From CAWARU01 sp963784575 (lineage in GTDB: Bacteria > Pseudomonadota > Gammaproteobacteria > UBA6186 > Azoamicaceae), in contig CAWARU010000002.1 of NCBI GenBank assembly GCA_963784575.1, forward strand, positions 186,001 through 250,000: a stretch of 64,000 bases of DNA. Reading direction: 5' to 3'. How positions within the stretch are numbered: the first letter of the stretch is position 1; each line of letters opens with the position of its first letter. The position numbers and the translations under genes were made by a program. Below the pieces are notes generated by a model. The model had not been told where the DNA came from. It did no database searches and worked only from the letters and a program-made list of their open reading frames with translations. Positions 27,820 through 36,743 of the stretch are shown in pieces.

Positions 27820-30195
27820 TTAAACAAACTTTCGATTGCGCTTCTCTGCCTTCTCTGCTTTAGAATCATCATGCTCTGCCTTGGCAGCATCATGTTCAGT
27901 AATCAGGCCTTTGAATTCTTTTTGCTTCACAATGTATTCTTCCATACTCTTGATATATTTTGTAGAAGAGTCGACTACGGATATAGTTCTTGTTTTCAGG
28001 GGATTTAATTTCCGCAACAGTGATCTGACATGTTCAGGTTTCACGGTTTCAACAGCGTTACGGAGTTCCAGTGCTTCAGGTAATTCAGCATCGAGCACCT
28101 CAGCTAATTCCACTGCTACCGTCAATTTATCCAGCGTACGGCTGGTTGCAGTACCAGATAATCCTTCGAGTTCCTCAAGTTCTTGTGAAATTGCGGTCAT
28201 GCGCTCAATATTTGCTAACAATCGTTTGCGGAGATCTTCAAGTACTGAAGTGACACTCTGTATACTACGCGCCATTTCTTTCATGATTTTCGCATCATGT
28301 TGCTCTATCTTTTCAAAAATTTTATCATTTAAGGTTTTTGAAGAATACAGCATTTCTAAAATCCTTGCTGCTATGTCTCCGGGCAGCGTGGGTCTTGTGG
28401 TCTTGGGTCTGAAACTTTGTATCGCGGTGCTTGAGGTAAGCACATGCGCTGCGGCGAGCAGTATGTCGCGCTTCTTCCCAGTCACAAGCTTATCTATATT
28501 TTTATTTCGTTCAGAATTTTGTTTAGATGAAAAATCATAATTTTGGTTTACGTCAACTATAAGAGGGTTAGCCAATATTGCACTGTAGAATTCTTTCCAT
28601 CGCCTTTCACTCAATCTGCCTAAATCATTATGATCAAGAAGCAACCAAGTGAGGGATTTATTTGCGGCAATTGCATTACAAAACTCTGTCCAGCAAAAAG
28701 CGTTCAACTCAATCAGTTGATTAGAGCTTAGATCCAATACTGTGAGTGATTGGTTAAGTCTAATCACTCGACAAAACTGTTGCCATTGCTTATCATTCAG
28801 TTGCCCTAAAACATTACCTGCGAGCATGAGAAATTTTAAAGTCTGATTATGTGCAATACATTCGCATATTTGTTTCCATTGCAATTCATTCTTTGGCCTT
28901 GCATCTATATGTCCCAAACCTAGTATTTTGATGACGTTTAAAAGCGGGTCGGAAGCGTAAGTAAAACGTTGCAAATTTAATTTTCTAATGCGGGGATTTT
29001 TATTTAAAGTGGCAAACAGTATATTTGAACGAGCTTCACTGATATGGTTAAGGATATTCTTACTAAAATCAATATGATTTATGGTTTTATTAACAGCGAT
29101 AGCATCGCAAAGCACAGTCCATTGATGGTCTGTAAATTGGTTCAAGACATTCTCCGCAAAATTGAGAGTTTTGATTGGAGCGCGGCTAGATGCAATGATG
29201 TCACACAATTGTTTCCAACGATCAATATTCTGCAATTTGTATAATTGAACTTCTTGTAGATTCAGTGCATTAAGAGTTTGATTCAGAGCAAAAGCGTCTA
29301 ATAATATTTTCCAGTTTGCGTCATTCATCCTACCGAGGGGAACTTGATAGAAGAAAAGATCGACTAAGTTTGGGTTCTTGGCAATGGCGGTACAGAGTTC
29401 TTTCCAGCGATTTTCGGTCATCTGATCCGTTTTCAGCATATCCGAACCCACCATTTTAAGCCCTGTTAAGTTTCGCCCGGCTATCACGCTACAAAATTGA
29501 GTCCAGCGCTCATCACCCATAGCTGGAAATGTGTTGAAATTAATCTCAAGCTCTTTGATGCTTTTATTTCCAATAATACCCTGAAATAATATACTCAAAC
29601 GATCGTCCGCCATGTTTTTTAGGATATTATCACCAAAATGAAATTTGTATATGCTTTTGCTGGCAGCAATAGACCTCGAAAATTCTAAGAAGCACTCATC
29701 ATTTACATCAAACGGCCATAAACTATACATATTGATGTTCGTAATATATTGAGTGCGTGCGATTATTTCAGAAATTTCTTGCCACAATTCCTGCCTTTTA
29801 TTCCAAGTCCAAAGACTTGATAGAATCCCTTCACTTATATTTTTATCAATACTGTTGCCACTCTCGCTCTGTTTTTTGCTAAAGAATGTTGCTTTTTCGC
29901 TATAGATTGCTTGTATGGTAGCTAAGGCAGACTCAGTTAAATCAAGCTTTATTGGTTTTTGATTATTATGCCTTTTTACGAGAGCTATATTGAACGCCTG
30001 CCAAGAATCTCTATCCATTATTTTTAAAAGAGGCAAACAGAGTTTTATGCTTGTAATATTTGTATTTTGGTCCAAGGCTTCACAGAATTGTCCCCAGAGT
30101 TTCATATCATCATCGGTCAATTCAATATCAAGAACGAGTGTTTTAAAGCCAGGGTCATTTGCGATCAGCTCTTGAATTATGAGTTCCATGATCAT
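27820..30195 (-). CDS. Leucine-rich-repeat (RNI-type) protein, candidate effector
   Basis: 791 residues. Residues about 1-560 contain more than a dozen RNI-like repeats of 28-30 residues with the pattern WxxLCxAIAxNxxLxxLxLxxNxL (for example FCRVIRLNQSLTVLDLSSN). A coiled-coil region follows (about 620-700, with ERMTAISQELEELEGLSG), then a charged tail ending KRNRKFV with penultimate Phe. It has no signal peptide. GAGG lies about 10 nt before the ATG. It is convergent with the EamA transporter with only 9 bp between stops. It is related in fold, not closely in sequence, to the leucine-rich protein at 25064. Confidence 0.85.
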   Translation of the reverse strand: MIMELIIQELIANDPGFKTLVLDIELTDDDMKLWGQFCEALDQNTNITSIKLCLPLLKIMDRDSWQAFNIALVKRHNNQKPIKLDLTESALATIQAIYSEKATFFSKKQSESGNSIDKNISEGILSSLWTWNKRQELWQEISEIIARTQYITNINMYSLWPFDVNDECFLEFSRSIAASKSIYKFHFGDNILKNMADDRLSILFQGIIGNKSIKELEINFNTFPAMGDERWTQFCSVIAGRNLTGLKMVGSDMLKTDQMTENRWKELCTAIAKNPNLVDLFFYQVPLGRMNDANWKILLDAFALNQTLNALNLQEVQLYKLQNIDRWKQLCDIIASSRAPIKTLNFAENVLNQFTDHQWTVLCDAIAVNKTINHIDFSKNILNHISEARSNILFATLNKNPRIRKLNLQRFTYASDPLLNVIKILGLGHIDARPKNELQWKQICECIAHNQTLKFLMLAGNVLGQLNDKQWQQFCRVIRLNQSLTVLDLSSNQLIELNAFCWTEFCNAIAANKSLTWLLLDHNDLGRLSERRWKEFYSAILANPLIVDVNQNYDFSSKQNSERNKNIDKLVTGKKRDILLAAAHVLTSSTAIQSFRPKTTRPTLPGDIAARILEMLYSSKTLNDKIFEKIEQHDAKIMKEMARSIQSVTSVLEDLRKRLLANIERMTAISQELEELEGLSGTATSRTLDKLTVAVELAEVLDAELPEALELRNAVETVKPEHVRSLLRKLNPLKTRTISVVDSSTKYIKSMEEYIVKQKEFKGLITEHDAAKAEHDDSKAEKAEKRNRKFV

Positions 30196-30358
30196 AGTTA
30201 AAGTACCTCTTAAAAAGTTATGATATTTTCAGAATAATTGATATTCCCACTAAAGGAATTTTATTGCAGGATGCATACTAACATAGAAGGAATGCGAAAG
30301 AAACTGTTCTTTTATTTAGAATTTGTTGGTTAGATAAAGAAATTTGGCAGGTGAATAG

Positions 30359-32221
30359 CTAAAACGCAAAGCACAAGCAGCTAAAGCCAGGTCCGCTTCG
30401 CTTAGAATTACTAGATAAATTACAATGAAAGTGATGCATATTGATAGGATTCGCCGCGGCACGTTGCACAGTCGTTTGATTCACAACCACTTTATTCTGA
30501 CCATATGTACCGAAATATTTGATTGGAGACCAATCTGGACTAACAGGTGGTAAGGGTGGATTAAGAGAGGCAAATTCTTCGCTTGCATGTACAATATTAC
30601 CGCCGACCACAGTCATCACCGAATACATATCCTTAATTTCTTCTTCTGGTACCTGGAAGAAATCCTTAGGAAGCACGGCAAAGTCTGCTAATTGATTTGG
30701 AACAAACGAGCCCTTTTTATCTTGTTCATTGGAAAACCAAGCGCTTCCTCTGGTGTAGAGTTCCAAGGCTTTTTCTCGAGATAAAATATTGCTGTCATCA
30801 TAAATTTTTGTGCCTCCCACGGTTTTTCCAGTGGTCAACCAATAGAGACACAACCAGGGATTGTAACTTGAAACGCGGGTGCCATCAGTGCCCATCCCGA
30901 CAGGAATTCCGGCGTCCAAAATTTTAGTAATGGGTGGTGTTCTTAAGATTTGCTCTTTGCCATAGCGATCGAGAAAATACTCGCCTTGAAAAGCCATGCG
31001 GTTTTGAATGGCAATGCCGCCGCCTAATTTTTGAACTCTCTCGATTGACTTATCGGAAATGGTTTCAGCGTGATCAAAAAACCATTTTAAATTGTGGATG
31101 GGAATTTCTTGATTTACTTTCTCATAGACATTTAAAGCACGCGTAATCGATTCATCATAGGTGGCATGAAGACGAAAAGGCCAGCCATTTTGAGCGAGCA
31201 AATGCACCACAGGTTCCAATTGGCTTTCCATGGTGGGCGGCAAATCAGGCCGCGGTTGCAAGAAATCTTCAAAATCAGCTGCTGTAAATACCAGCATCTC
31301 CCCGGCACCATTCAGATGATAGTAATCATTCCCTTGCTGATATTTTGTGGTTTTAGTCCAATTTTGGAAATCTTCCAATTCATGACCGGGGCGCTGTGTG
31401 AATAAATTGTAGGCGATACGAACCGTGAGTTTATTTTCGGCATTCAGTTGATTAATAATTTCATAATCTTCTGGATAATTTTGAAAACCGCCGCCGGCAT
31501 CTACCATACTGGTGATGCCTAAACGATTCATTTCCCGCAGAAAATGTAGTGTGGAATTGCGTTGATCGCTTTTGCTGAGTTTAGGGCCTTGCGCTAAAGA
31601 AGAATAGAGAATACTGGCGTTAGGTGAGGCAATCAACATGCCCGTTGGATTGCCCTCTTTATCCCTTTGAATCGTGGTAGCAGGCATTTCTTTGGTATTT
31701 TTATCATAGCCAATGGCTTGTAATGCTACTTTATTGAGCAAAGCTCTATCATAGAGATGCAGAATAAAAACAGGCGTGTTTTTAGACACCGCATTGATCT
31801 CATCCAGCGTCGGCATGCGTCTTTCCTTGAATTGAAATTCACTCCAACCGCCTACTACCCTAACCCACTGAGGTGCTGGGGTTCTTTCAGCCTGTTCTTT
31901 CAACATCTGAAGCGCATCGCTCAAGCTTTTGACACCATCCCAGCGTAATTCCATATTAAAACTCAAACCGCCTCGAATGAGATGCAAATGCGAATCATTC
32001 AAACCCGGGATAACGATCTTCCCCTTCAAATCTACGGTTTTGGTAGCATCATTTTTTAAGGATAAAATTTCATTATCACTGCCAAATTGCTGGAAACAGT
32101 TGTTTTTTATCAATACAGCGGTGATATTTTTATCAAAGGTACCAAAACCCTTGAACTTTCCATTAAAAAATATACTGGTATCTTTCATGTTGCTGTTTTT
32201 GGTGTCATTGCTGTTATTCAT
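30359..32221 (-). CDS. Amidohydrolase, YtcJ-like
   Basis: 620 residues. The metal site begins with the HxH motif in NDSHLHL (His78, His80), with further candidate ligands in FRLHATYDES and FFDHAETIS and the terminal Asp in GMGTDGTR, the pattern of the amidohydrolase-3/YtcJ group. These are cytoplasmic metal-dependent hydrolases of C-N bonds with poorly known substrates. The C-terminus ends in a Cys/Phe-rich stretch (GFSCLCFAF). The isochorismatase-like gene lies upstream in the same direction, 57 bp away, and the two may be co-transcribed. Substrate unknown. Confidence 0.85.
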   Translation of the reverse strand: MNNSNDTKNSNMKDTSIFFNGKFKGFGTFDKNITAVLIKNNCFQQFGSDNEILSLKNDATKTVDLKGKIVIPGLNDSHLHLIRGGLSFNMELRWDGVKSLSDALQMLKEQAERTPAPQWVRVVGGWSEFQFKERRMPTLDEINAVSKNTPVFILHLYDRALLNKVALQAIGYDKNTKEMPATTIQRDKEGNPTGMLIASPNASILYSSLAQGPKLSKSDQRNSTLHFLREMNRLGITSMVDAGGGFQNYPEDYEIINQLNAENKLTVRIAYNLFTQRPGHELEDFQNWTKTTKYQQGNDYYHLNGAGEMLVFTAADFEDFLQPRPDLPPTMESQLEPVVHLLAQNGWPFRLHATYDESITRALNVYEKVNQEIPIHNLKWFFDHAETISDKSIERVQKLGGGIAIQNRMAFQGEYFLDRYGKEQILRTPPITKILDAGIPVGMGTDGTRVSSYNPWLCLYWLTTGKTVGGTKIYDDSNILSREKALELYTRGSAWFSNEQDKKGSFVPNQLADFAVLPKDFFQVPEEEIKDMYSVMTVVGGNIVHASEEFASLNPPLPPVSPDWSPIKYFGTYGQNKVVVNQTTVQRAAANPINMHHFHCNLSSNSKRSGPGFSCLCFAF

Positions 32222-32278
32222 GTTGCGCTGCCTTATTATTTTGCTTTATTATTTTGCCATAATAATGATTATGGTGAT

Positions 32279-32917
32279 TTAGCTATGCTCAGCATGAATC
32301 ATCGATTGCGCATAGAAAACACCAATTCCATAAGCACCAGCATGCTCCTTAGCGAGTTTCATGACAGCATCATAGGTTTCCTTACGCGCCCAATCACGTT
32401 GTAATTCACACATCATTTGAATCCAGGTGACAGGCATGACACCTACTTGTCCCATACGTTTGATGGCAGCATTATGTGCTTCCAAGGTGGTTGCACCGGA
32501 AGCATCGACCACAGCATACACATCATAACCATCTTTAACTGCACAAAGAGCCGGAAATGCCAAGCATACTTCCGTCCAAAGTGCTGCTATAACAAGTTTC
32601 TTACGTCCTGTTTTCTTCACAGCTTCCAGAAAATTTTTATCTTCCCAGGAATTCATTGAGGTTCGATTTATGGGTGTTTTATCAGGGAAAACTTCTTGCA
32701 GCTGCGGAATTAAGGGGCCGCTAAAAGTCTTGGCGGCGACTGTGGTGTAAATGGTGGGTACTTTGAAGATCTTAGCTGCTTTAGCCAGACCAACCACATT
32801 ATTAATGATGGTTTCACGATCATGTGATTGCACACCAAAAAACATCTGTGGTTGGTGATCGATAAAAATAAAGGCACAATTGTCTGGGGTAATGAGTTCT
32901 AGCGTAGATTTGTTCAT
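32279..32917 (-). CDS. Isochorismatase-family cysteine hydrolase, YcaC-like
   Basis: 212 residues. Asp20 (FIFIDHQPQM) and the nucleophile Cys118 in ALWTEVCLAFPA fit the isochorismatase/nicotinamidase fold; the overall length and the C-terminal extension after VMPVTWIQMMCEL resemble YcaC-type proteins. Family members hydrolyse amides or esters; the YcaC substrate is unknown. The ATG at 32917 has AAGGA upstream. It precedes the amidohydrolase on the same strand and follows the MFS gene by about 70 bp, so a small catabolic operon (carrier, hydrolase, amidohydrolase) is possible. Confidence 0.85.
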   Translation of the reverse strand: MNKSTLELITPDNCAFIFIDHQPQMFFGVQSHDRETIINNVVGLAKAAKIFKVPTIYTTVAAKTFSGPLIPQLQEVFPDKTPINRTSMNSWEDKNFLEAVKKTGRKKLVIAALWTEVCLAFPALCAVKDGYDVYAVVDASGATTLEAHNAAIKRMGQVGVMPVTWIQMMCELQRDWARKETYDAVMKLAKEHAGAYGIGVFYAQSMIHAEHS

Positions 32918-32989
32918 GGTTTTCTATCCTTATAAGAACATAAGAGATTTATAATCCTTATAAGTATAGATAAACCTAATCAATTCCCT

Positions 32990-34294
32990 CTACATTACGG
33001 GAGCCTTCACAGCAAATTTTACCTTTCTAGGGATAATCCATACTAATAGCATCGCTCCTAACAATGCCCCGACAGGTATCACCATCAAGGTGTGGGTATA
33101 AGCGCCTGCATCATAGACTCTGACACCATTTTCCATCACGCCATTCCATTTCATATCCATCAGATTTCCAATCAGACTGTGATAGAAGGAGCCGCCCAGC
33201 ATATTGACACAATTCAAAAATGCTACAGTGATGCTGGATAAATTTTTGGGAACGAGCTCAACGCCAATCGCAAAAACAATCACTTGGTAACAACAAAAAA
33301 TACCGACAAGAAATAATAAAGCGTATAAGCTTACAACTGGCATCTTGTGATTCAAACAGAGCATCAGAACAAAAAGCAATGACATGAATAATCCTGCACT
33401 CATGGTCACCCAATAATTGGAGCGGATCTTCTCTGCGACAAAGGCAAGTATAGGACCTCCAAACAGCATGCCAACAAAGACACAGGAAACAATCTGCGCT
33501 GCATCGCTTTTTTGCATGCCAAGGCTCGCGACGAGATAGGGTACACCCCAGACATCTGCAAAGCCTTCGAGCGACCCGACCAACAGGAAATTCGCCAAAG
33601 CTAGGATAATGAGTTTTTTATTTCCAAGTACTGATTTTATATTTTGAAATAAGGAATCTTTGGAGGCATTGAGAGCATTGGAAACATCAGAAGGAACAGA
33701 TACTGGAGAATCATCCGCATTTTGCCGAGCTGTTTCAGATTTCACTAAGACCGCAATCAGAAGAGAAAGACTGACACCCACCCATCCGACCAGTGAAAGC
33801 ACTTCCATCCAACCAAATTTCGTGATGAGCGTTCCGACAGGCTTGCCGCCATAAACTGCTCCGAGCAGCCCGAAGGTAAAAGTCAACCCCACCATACGGG
33901 TATACATTTTTTCTGGAAACCAAGTCGTGATGATTTTCGAGGCACCCAAAAATCCCGCAGCAGAACCTGCTCCGATAAATAGTCGCGACATCAAAGCAAA
34001 GACCCAGTGATCTGCATAAACCAGCATCAAGGTAGCTGCAGAGCAGATAAACGCTGAAATCGCAATCACATACTTGGGTCCAAATCGGTCTAACAAAATG
34101 GCCACTGGGATCTGCAGACCTGAATAAGCAAAATAATAAATTGCAGCAAAAAGACCATAATCTGTGGCGTTGATTTGGAACTTCTGCATGAGTTCTGGCA
34201 TTACCAGACCGGGGGTTAAGCGCATGATAAATTGATATGCAAAAAATAAGGTAGCAACGCCCCACATGAGCCAAGCTAAGCGTGAAACTGCCAT
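32990..34294 (-). CDS. MFS transporter
   Basis: 434 residues with twelve membrane segments and a central charged loop near residue 210. The MFS motif appears as ILLDRFGPKYV after helix 2. The N-terminus (PGLVMPELMQKFQINATDYGLFAA) resembles carriers for phosphorylated sugars or amino acids, including those intracellular bacteria use for nutrient uptake, but no substrate can be named. GAGAGGT lies 6 nt upstream of the ATG. It heads a possible operon with the isochorismatase-like and amidohydrolase genes. Confidence 0.85.
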   Translation of the reverse strand: MAVSRLAWLMWGVATLFFAYQFIMRLTPGLVMPELMQKFQINATDYGLFAAIYYFAYSGLQIPVAILLDRFGPKYVIAISAFICSAATLMLVYADHWVFALMSRLFIGAGSAAGFLGASKIITTWFPEKMYTRMVGLTFTFGLLGAVYGGKPVGTLITKFGWMEVLSLVGWVGVSLSLLIAVLVKSETARQNADDSPVSVPSDVSNALNASKDSLFQNIKSVLGNKKLIILALANFLLVGSLEGFADVWGVPYLVASLGMQKSDAAQIVSCVFVGMLFGGPILAFVAEKIRSNYWVTMSAGLFMSLLFVLMLCLNHKMPVVSLYALLFLVGIFCCYQVIVFAIGVELVPKNLSSITVAFLNCVNMLGGSFYHSLIGNLMDMKWNGVMENGVRVYDAGAYTHTLMVIPVGALLGAMLLVWIIPRKVKFAVKAPVM

Positions 34295-34629
34295 AAATAT
34301 ACCTCTCGTACGAGTGTTAATTTTTTAAGATATTGGATGGGATAGTAGTTTAAAAGGTGAATAGGTAGATAGCAGCTTAGCTGCTAATATTGTGAAGAAT
34401 AATTTTGAAGCATGACATTTTTTTCATAACATTTGTATTGTAACTAAGGTTTTGGTCATTTGCAATAGCTTTTTTAACCCCATAACATTCTGTAGCTACA
34501 CAGATTATAATGATTCCTAGAGAAGAGTAAGGCTTCTTGCTTTTATTCAAATACATCACTATGAACCAGTCTTTTAGTTTCTTCTGCTAATATTTAAATT
34601 AAGAGAAATTACATAATAGGAACCCTATC
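34295..34629. other. AT-rich intergenic region between divergent genes
   Basis: About 335 bp between the divergent MFS and alcohol dehydrogenase genes, expected to hold both promoters. It contains a short perfect inverted repeat AGCAGCTTAGCTGCT (34371-34385). A 60-codon frame on the minus strand has no ribosome site and is not called. Confidence 0.45.
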
Positions 34630-35667
34630 ATGAAAGCACTTGTTTACCATGGACCGGGCAAAATTTCGCTCGATGATTGTGAAAGACCTAAGCTTAAAGA
34701 TGCAACGGATGCGATAGTCAAAATAATTAAAACCACGATCTGCGGCACAGATTTACATATCCTAAAAGGTGATGTCCCGAGCTGTGAGCCTGGCAGAATT
34801 TTAGGTCATGAAGGGGTTGGTATCATTGAAGAGTTAGGAGAGGGTGTCAAAGATTTAAAGGTAGGAGATCATGTCCTCATTTCCTGTATCACCGCCTGCG
34901 GTAAATGTGAATATTGCCGTAAACAAATGTATTCACATTGCACCACCGGAGGATGGATTTTAGGGCACAAAATCAATGGCACTCAAGCAGAATTTGTTCG
35001 AATTCCGCATGCAGAAATGAGCCTTTATAAAATTCCAAAAGGCTTGGATGAAGAAGCAGTGGTGATGCTCTCCGATATTTTACCTACAGCGTTTGAATGT
35101 GGTGTATTGAATGGCAAAATTGAACCTGGCAGCACGGTTGCAATCATAGGTGGCGGTCCCATTGGACTCGCAGTGATTCTCACTGCTAAATTGTTTACAC
35201 CAAGTAAAATTATCGTGGTTGATACGGATGATAATAGGCTGAACGTTGCGCAAAAACTGGGGGCAACAAACATCATCAATAAAAATAAGGAAAATGCCAA
35301 GCAAAAAATTATGGAATTAACTCAAAATCGCGGGGTCGATGCTGCAATAGAAGCCGTTGGGATCCCAGAAACTTTTGAATTTTGCGAAGATATTATTGCA
35401 CCGGGGGGGACCATTGCCAATATCGGCGTGCATGGCTCTAAAGTAGATTTACATTTAGAAACTCTTTGGTCGCAAAATATTTCTATTACAACTCGATTGG
35501 TAGATACTGCCACGACACCGAAATTGCTCAAGATGGTAGAATCTCATCATCTAGATCCAAAAGTTTTCATCACACATCGATTTGAATTGGGCAAGATTTT
35601 GGAGGCTTATGAAACTTTCAAGAAAGCGACTGAAACTAAGGCTCTGAAGATGATAATTGAGATATAG
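34630..35667 (+). CDS. Zinc-dependent alcohol dehydrogenase
   Basis: 345 residues, medium-chain dehydrogenase/reductase. The catalytic zinc site uses Cys38 (CGTDLH) and His60-Glu61 (GHEGVG); the structural zinc site is Cys90, Cys93, Cys96 and Cys104. The NAD(P) loop is IGGGPIGLAV near residue 173. It oxidises alcohols or reduces aldehydes in the cytoplasm; the class resembles short-chain secondary or primary alcohol dehydrogenases. AGGAA precedes the ATG. A second zinc dehydrogenase lies convergently 20 bp downstream. Confidence 0.88.
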   Translation: MKALVYHGPGKISLDDCERPKLKDATDAIVKIIKTTICGTDLHILKGDVPSCEPGRILGHEGVGIIEELGEGVKDLKVGDHVLISCITACGKCEYCRKQMYSHCTTGGWILGHKINGTQAEFVRIPHAEMSLYKIPKGLDEEAVVMLSDILPTAFECGVLNGKIEPGSTVAIIGGGPIGLAVILTAKLFTPSKIIVVDTDDNRLNVAQKLGATNIINKNKENAKQKIMELTQNRGVDAAIEAVGIPETFEFCEDIIAPGGTIANIGVHGSKVDLHLETLWSQNISITTRLVDTATTPKLLKMVESHHLDPKVFITHRFELGKILEAYETFKKATETKALKMIIEI

Positions 35668-35687
35668 ATTTCTAAATATTTTTGTTT

Positions 35688-36683
35688 TTAATTATTATTG
35701 TTTAATACGATCACAGCCGCACCCGTGATCTTCCCAGATCTCAAGCTTTCTAATGCCTCATTTGCCTGCTCCAGTTTAAATTCCTGCACCACAGTGTGAA
35801 TGGGTATTTGGGGCGCTAATTCTAAAAATTCTTCGCCATCGCGGCGCGTTAAATTCGCAATTGAGGAAACTGTACGCTCACCCCACAAAATATGGTAAGG
35901 AAATGAAGGAATATCGCTCATGTGAATTCCGGCACAAACCACTGTTCCGCCTTTTTTAATGTTTTTTAATGCAATAGGAACAAGTTTTCCTTCGGGTGCA
36001 AAGATAATGGCAGCATCTAAGGGTTCCGGCGGTGCAGTTTCAGAATCGGCAGCGAAACTCGCCCCTAATTCCAATGCAAATTCCTGAGCTTTGGTATCCC
36101 CTTCTCGAGTAAAAGCATAAATTTCCTGATCTGTGGCTCTCGCAACTTGCGTCAGGATATGGGCAGCGGCACCAAAGCCATAAAGGCCAAGTTTTTTAGC
36201 CTCTGATACTTTTCGATAGGCTCTATACCCAATTAATCCCGCACAAAGTAAGGGGGCGGCTTGGGTATGGCTATACCCAGAGGGTATGGGGAAACAAAAA
36301 TCGGCTTTTGCAGCACAATATTCAGCAAAACCGCCATCGAGTTGATAACCGGTATATTGGGCCTTATCACAGAGATTTTCTCGGCCAGAGACACAGAATT
36401 CACAAATACCGCAACTGAACCCAAGCCACGGCACCCCTACCTTTTCATTCAAGTGGCGTGATTTTACTTTTTTGCCAAGTTTAACAACATGACCCACTAT
36501 TTGATGGCCAGGGATCAAAGGGAGTTTTGGGTTTGGCAGCTCGCCGTCCACGACATGCAGGTCGGTGCGGCAAATGCCGCAGGCGCTCACCTTAATTAAA
36601 ACTTCATCCTCTTCTATACTAGGAATAGGAACTTCTTTTAATGTCAGGGGGGCATTGACGTGTTCCAACACCATGGCAAGCAT
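35688..36683 (-). CDS. Zinc-binding alcohol dehydrogenase, AdhA/AdhP-like
   Basis: About 331 residues. Zinc ligands: catalytic Cys38 (CGICRTDLH) and His60 (PGHQIVG); structural Cys91, Cys94, Cys97 and Cys105. The Rossmann loop is LYGFGAAAHI. The ATG at 36683 is used because GGAG lies 6 nt upstream and alignment with the family starts there; the frame is open to 36878, but that extension is hydrophobic nonsense and overlaps the divergent gene. It is convergent with the other alcohol dehydrogenase and divergent from the acyl-CoA synthetase, so the three may serve alcohol-aldehyde-acid metabolism. Confidence 0.87.
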   Translation of the reverse strand: MLAMVLEHVNAPLTLKEVPIPSIEEDEVLIKVSACGICRTDLHVVDGELPNPKLPLIPGHQIVGHVVKLGKKVKSRHLNEKVGVPWLGFSCGICEFCVSGRENLCDKAQYTGYQLDGGFAEYCAAKADFCFPIPSGYSHTQAAPLLCAGLIGYRAYRKVSEAKKLGLYGFGAAAHILTQVARATDQEIYAFTREGDTKAQEFALELGASFAADSETAPPEPLDAAIIFAPEGKLVPIALKNIKKGGTVVCAGIHMSDIPSFPYHILWGERTVSSIANLTRRDGEEFLELAPQIPIHTVVQEFKLEQANEALESLRSGKITGAAVIVLNNNN

Positions 36684-36743
36684 TGATATCTCCTTCATTT
36701 GCTCTCTATTATAGGATATGTTTATAAGGTATGAACATTGGGT

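Noticed and set aside
34377..34559. 60-codon frame on the minus strand between divergent genes
   Set aside because: No ribosome site, poor composition, and it lies where two promoters are expected.
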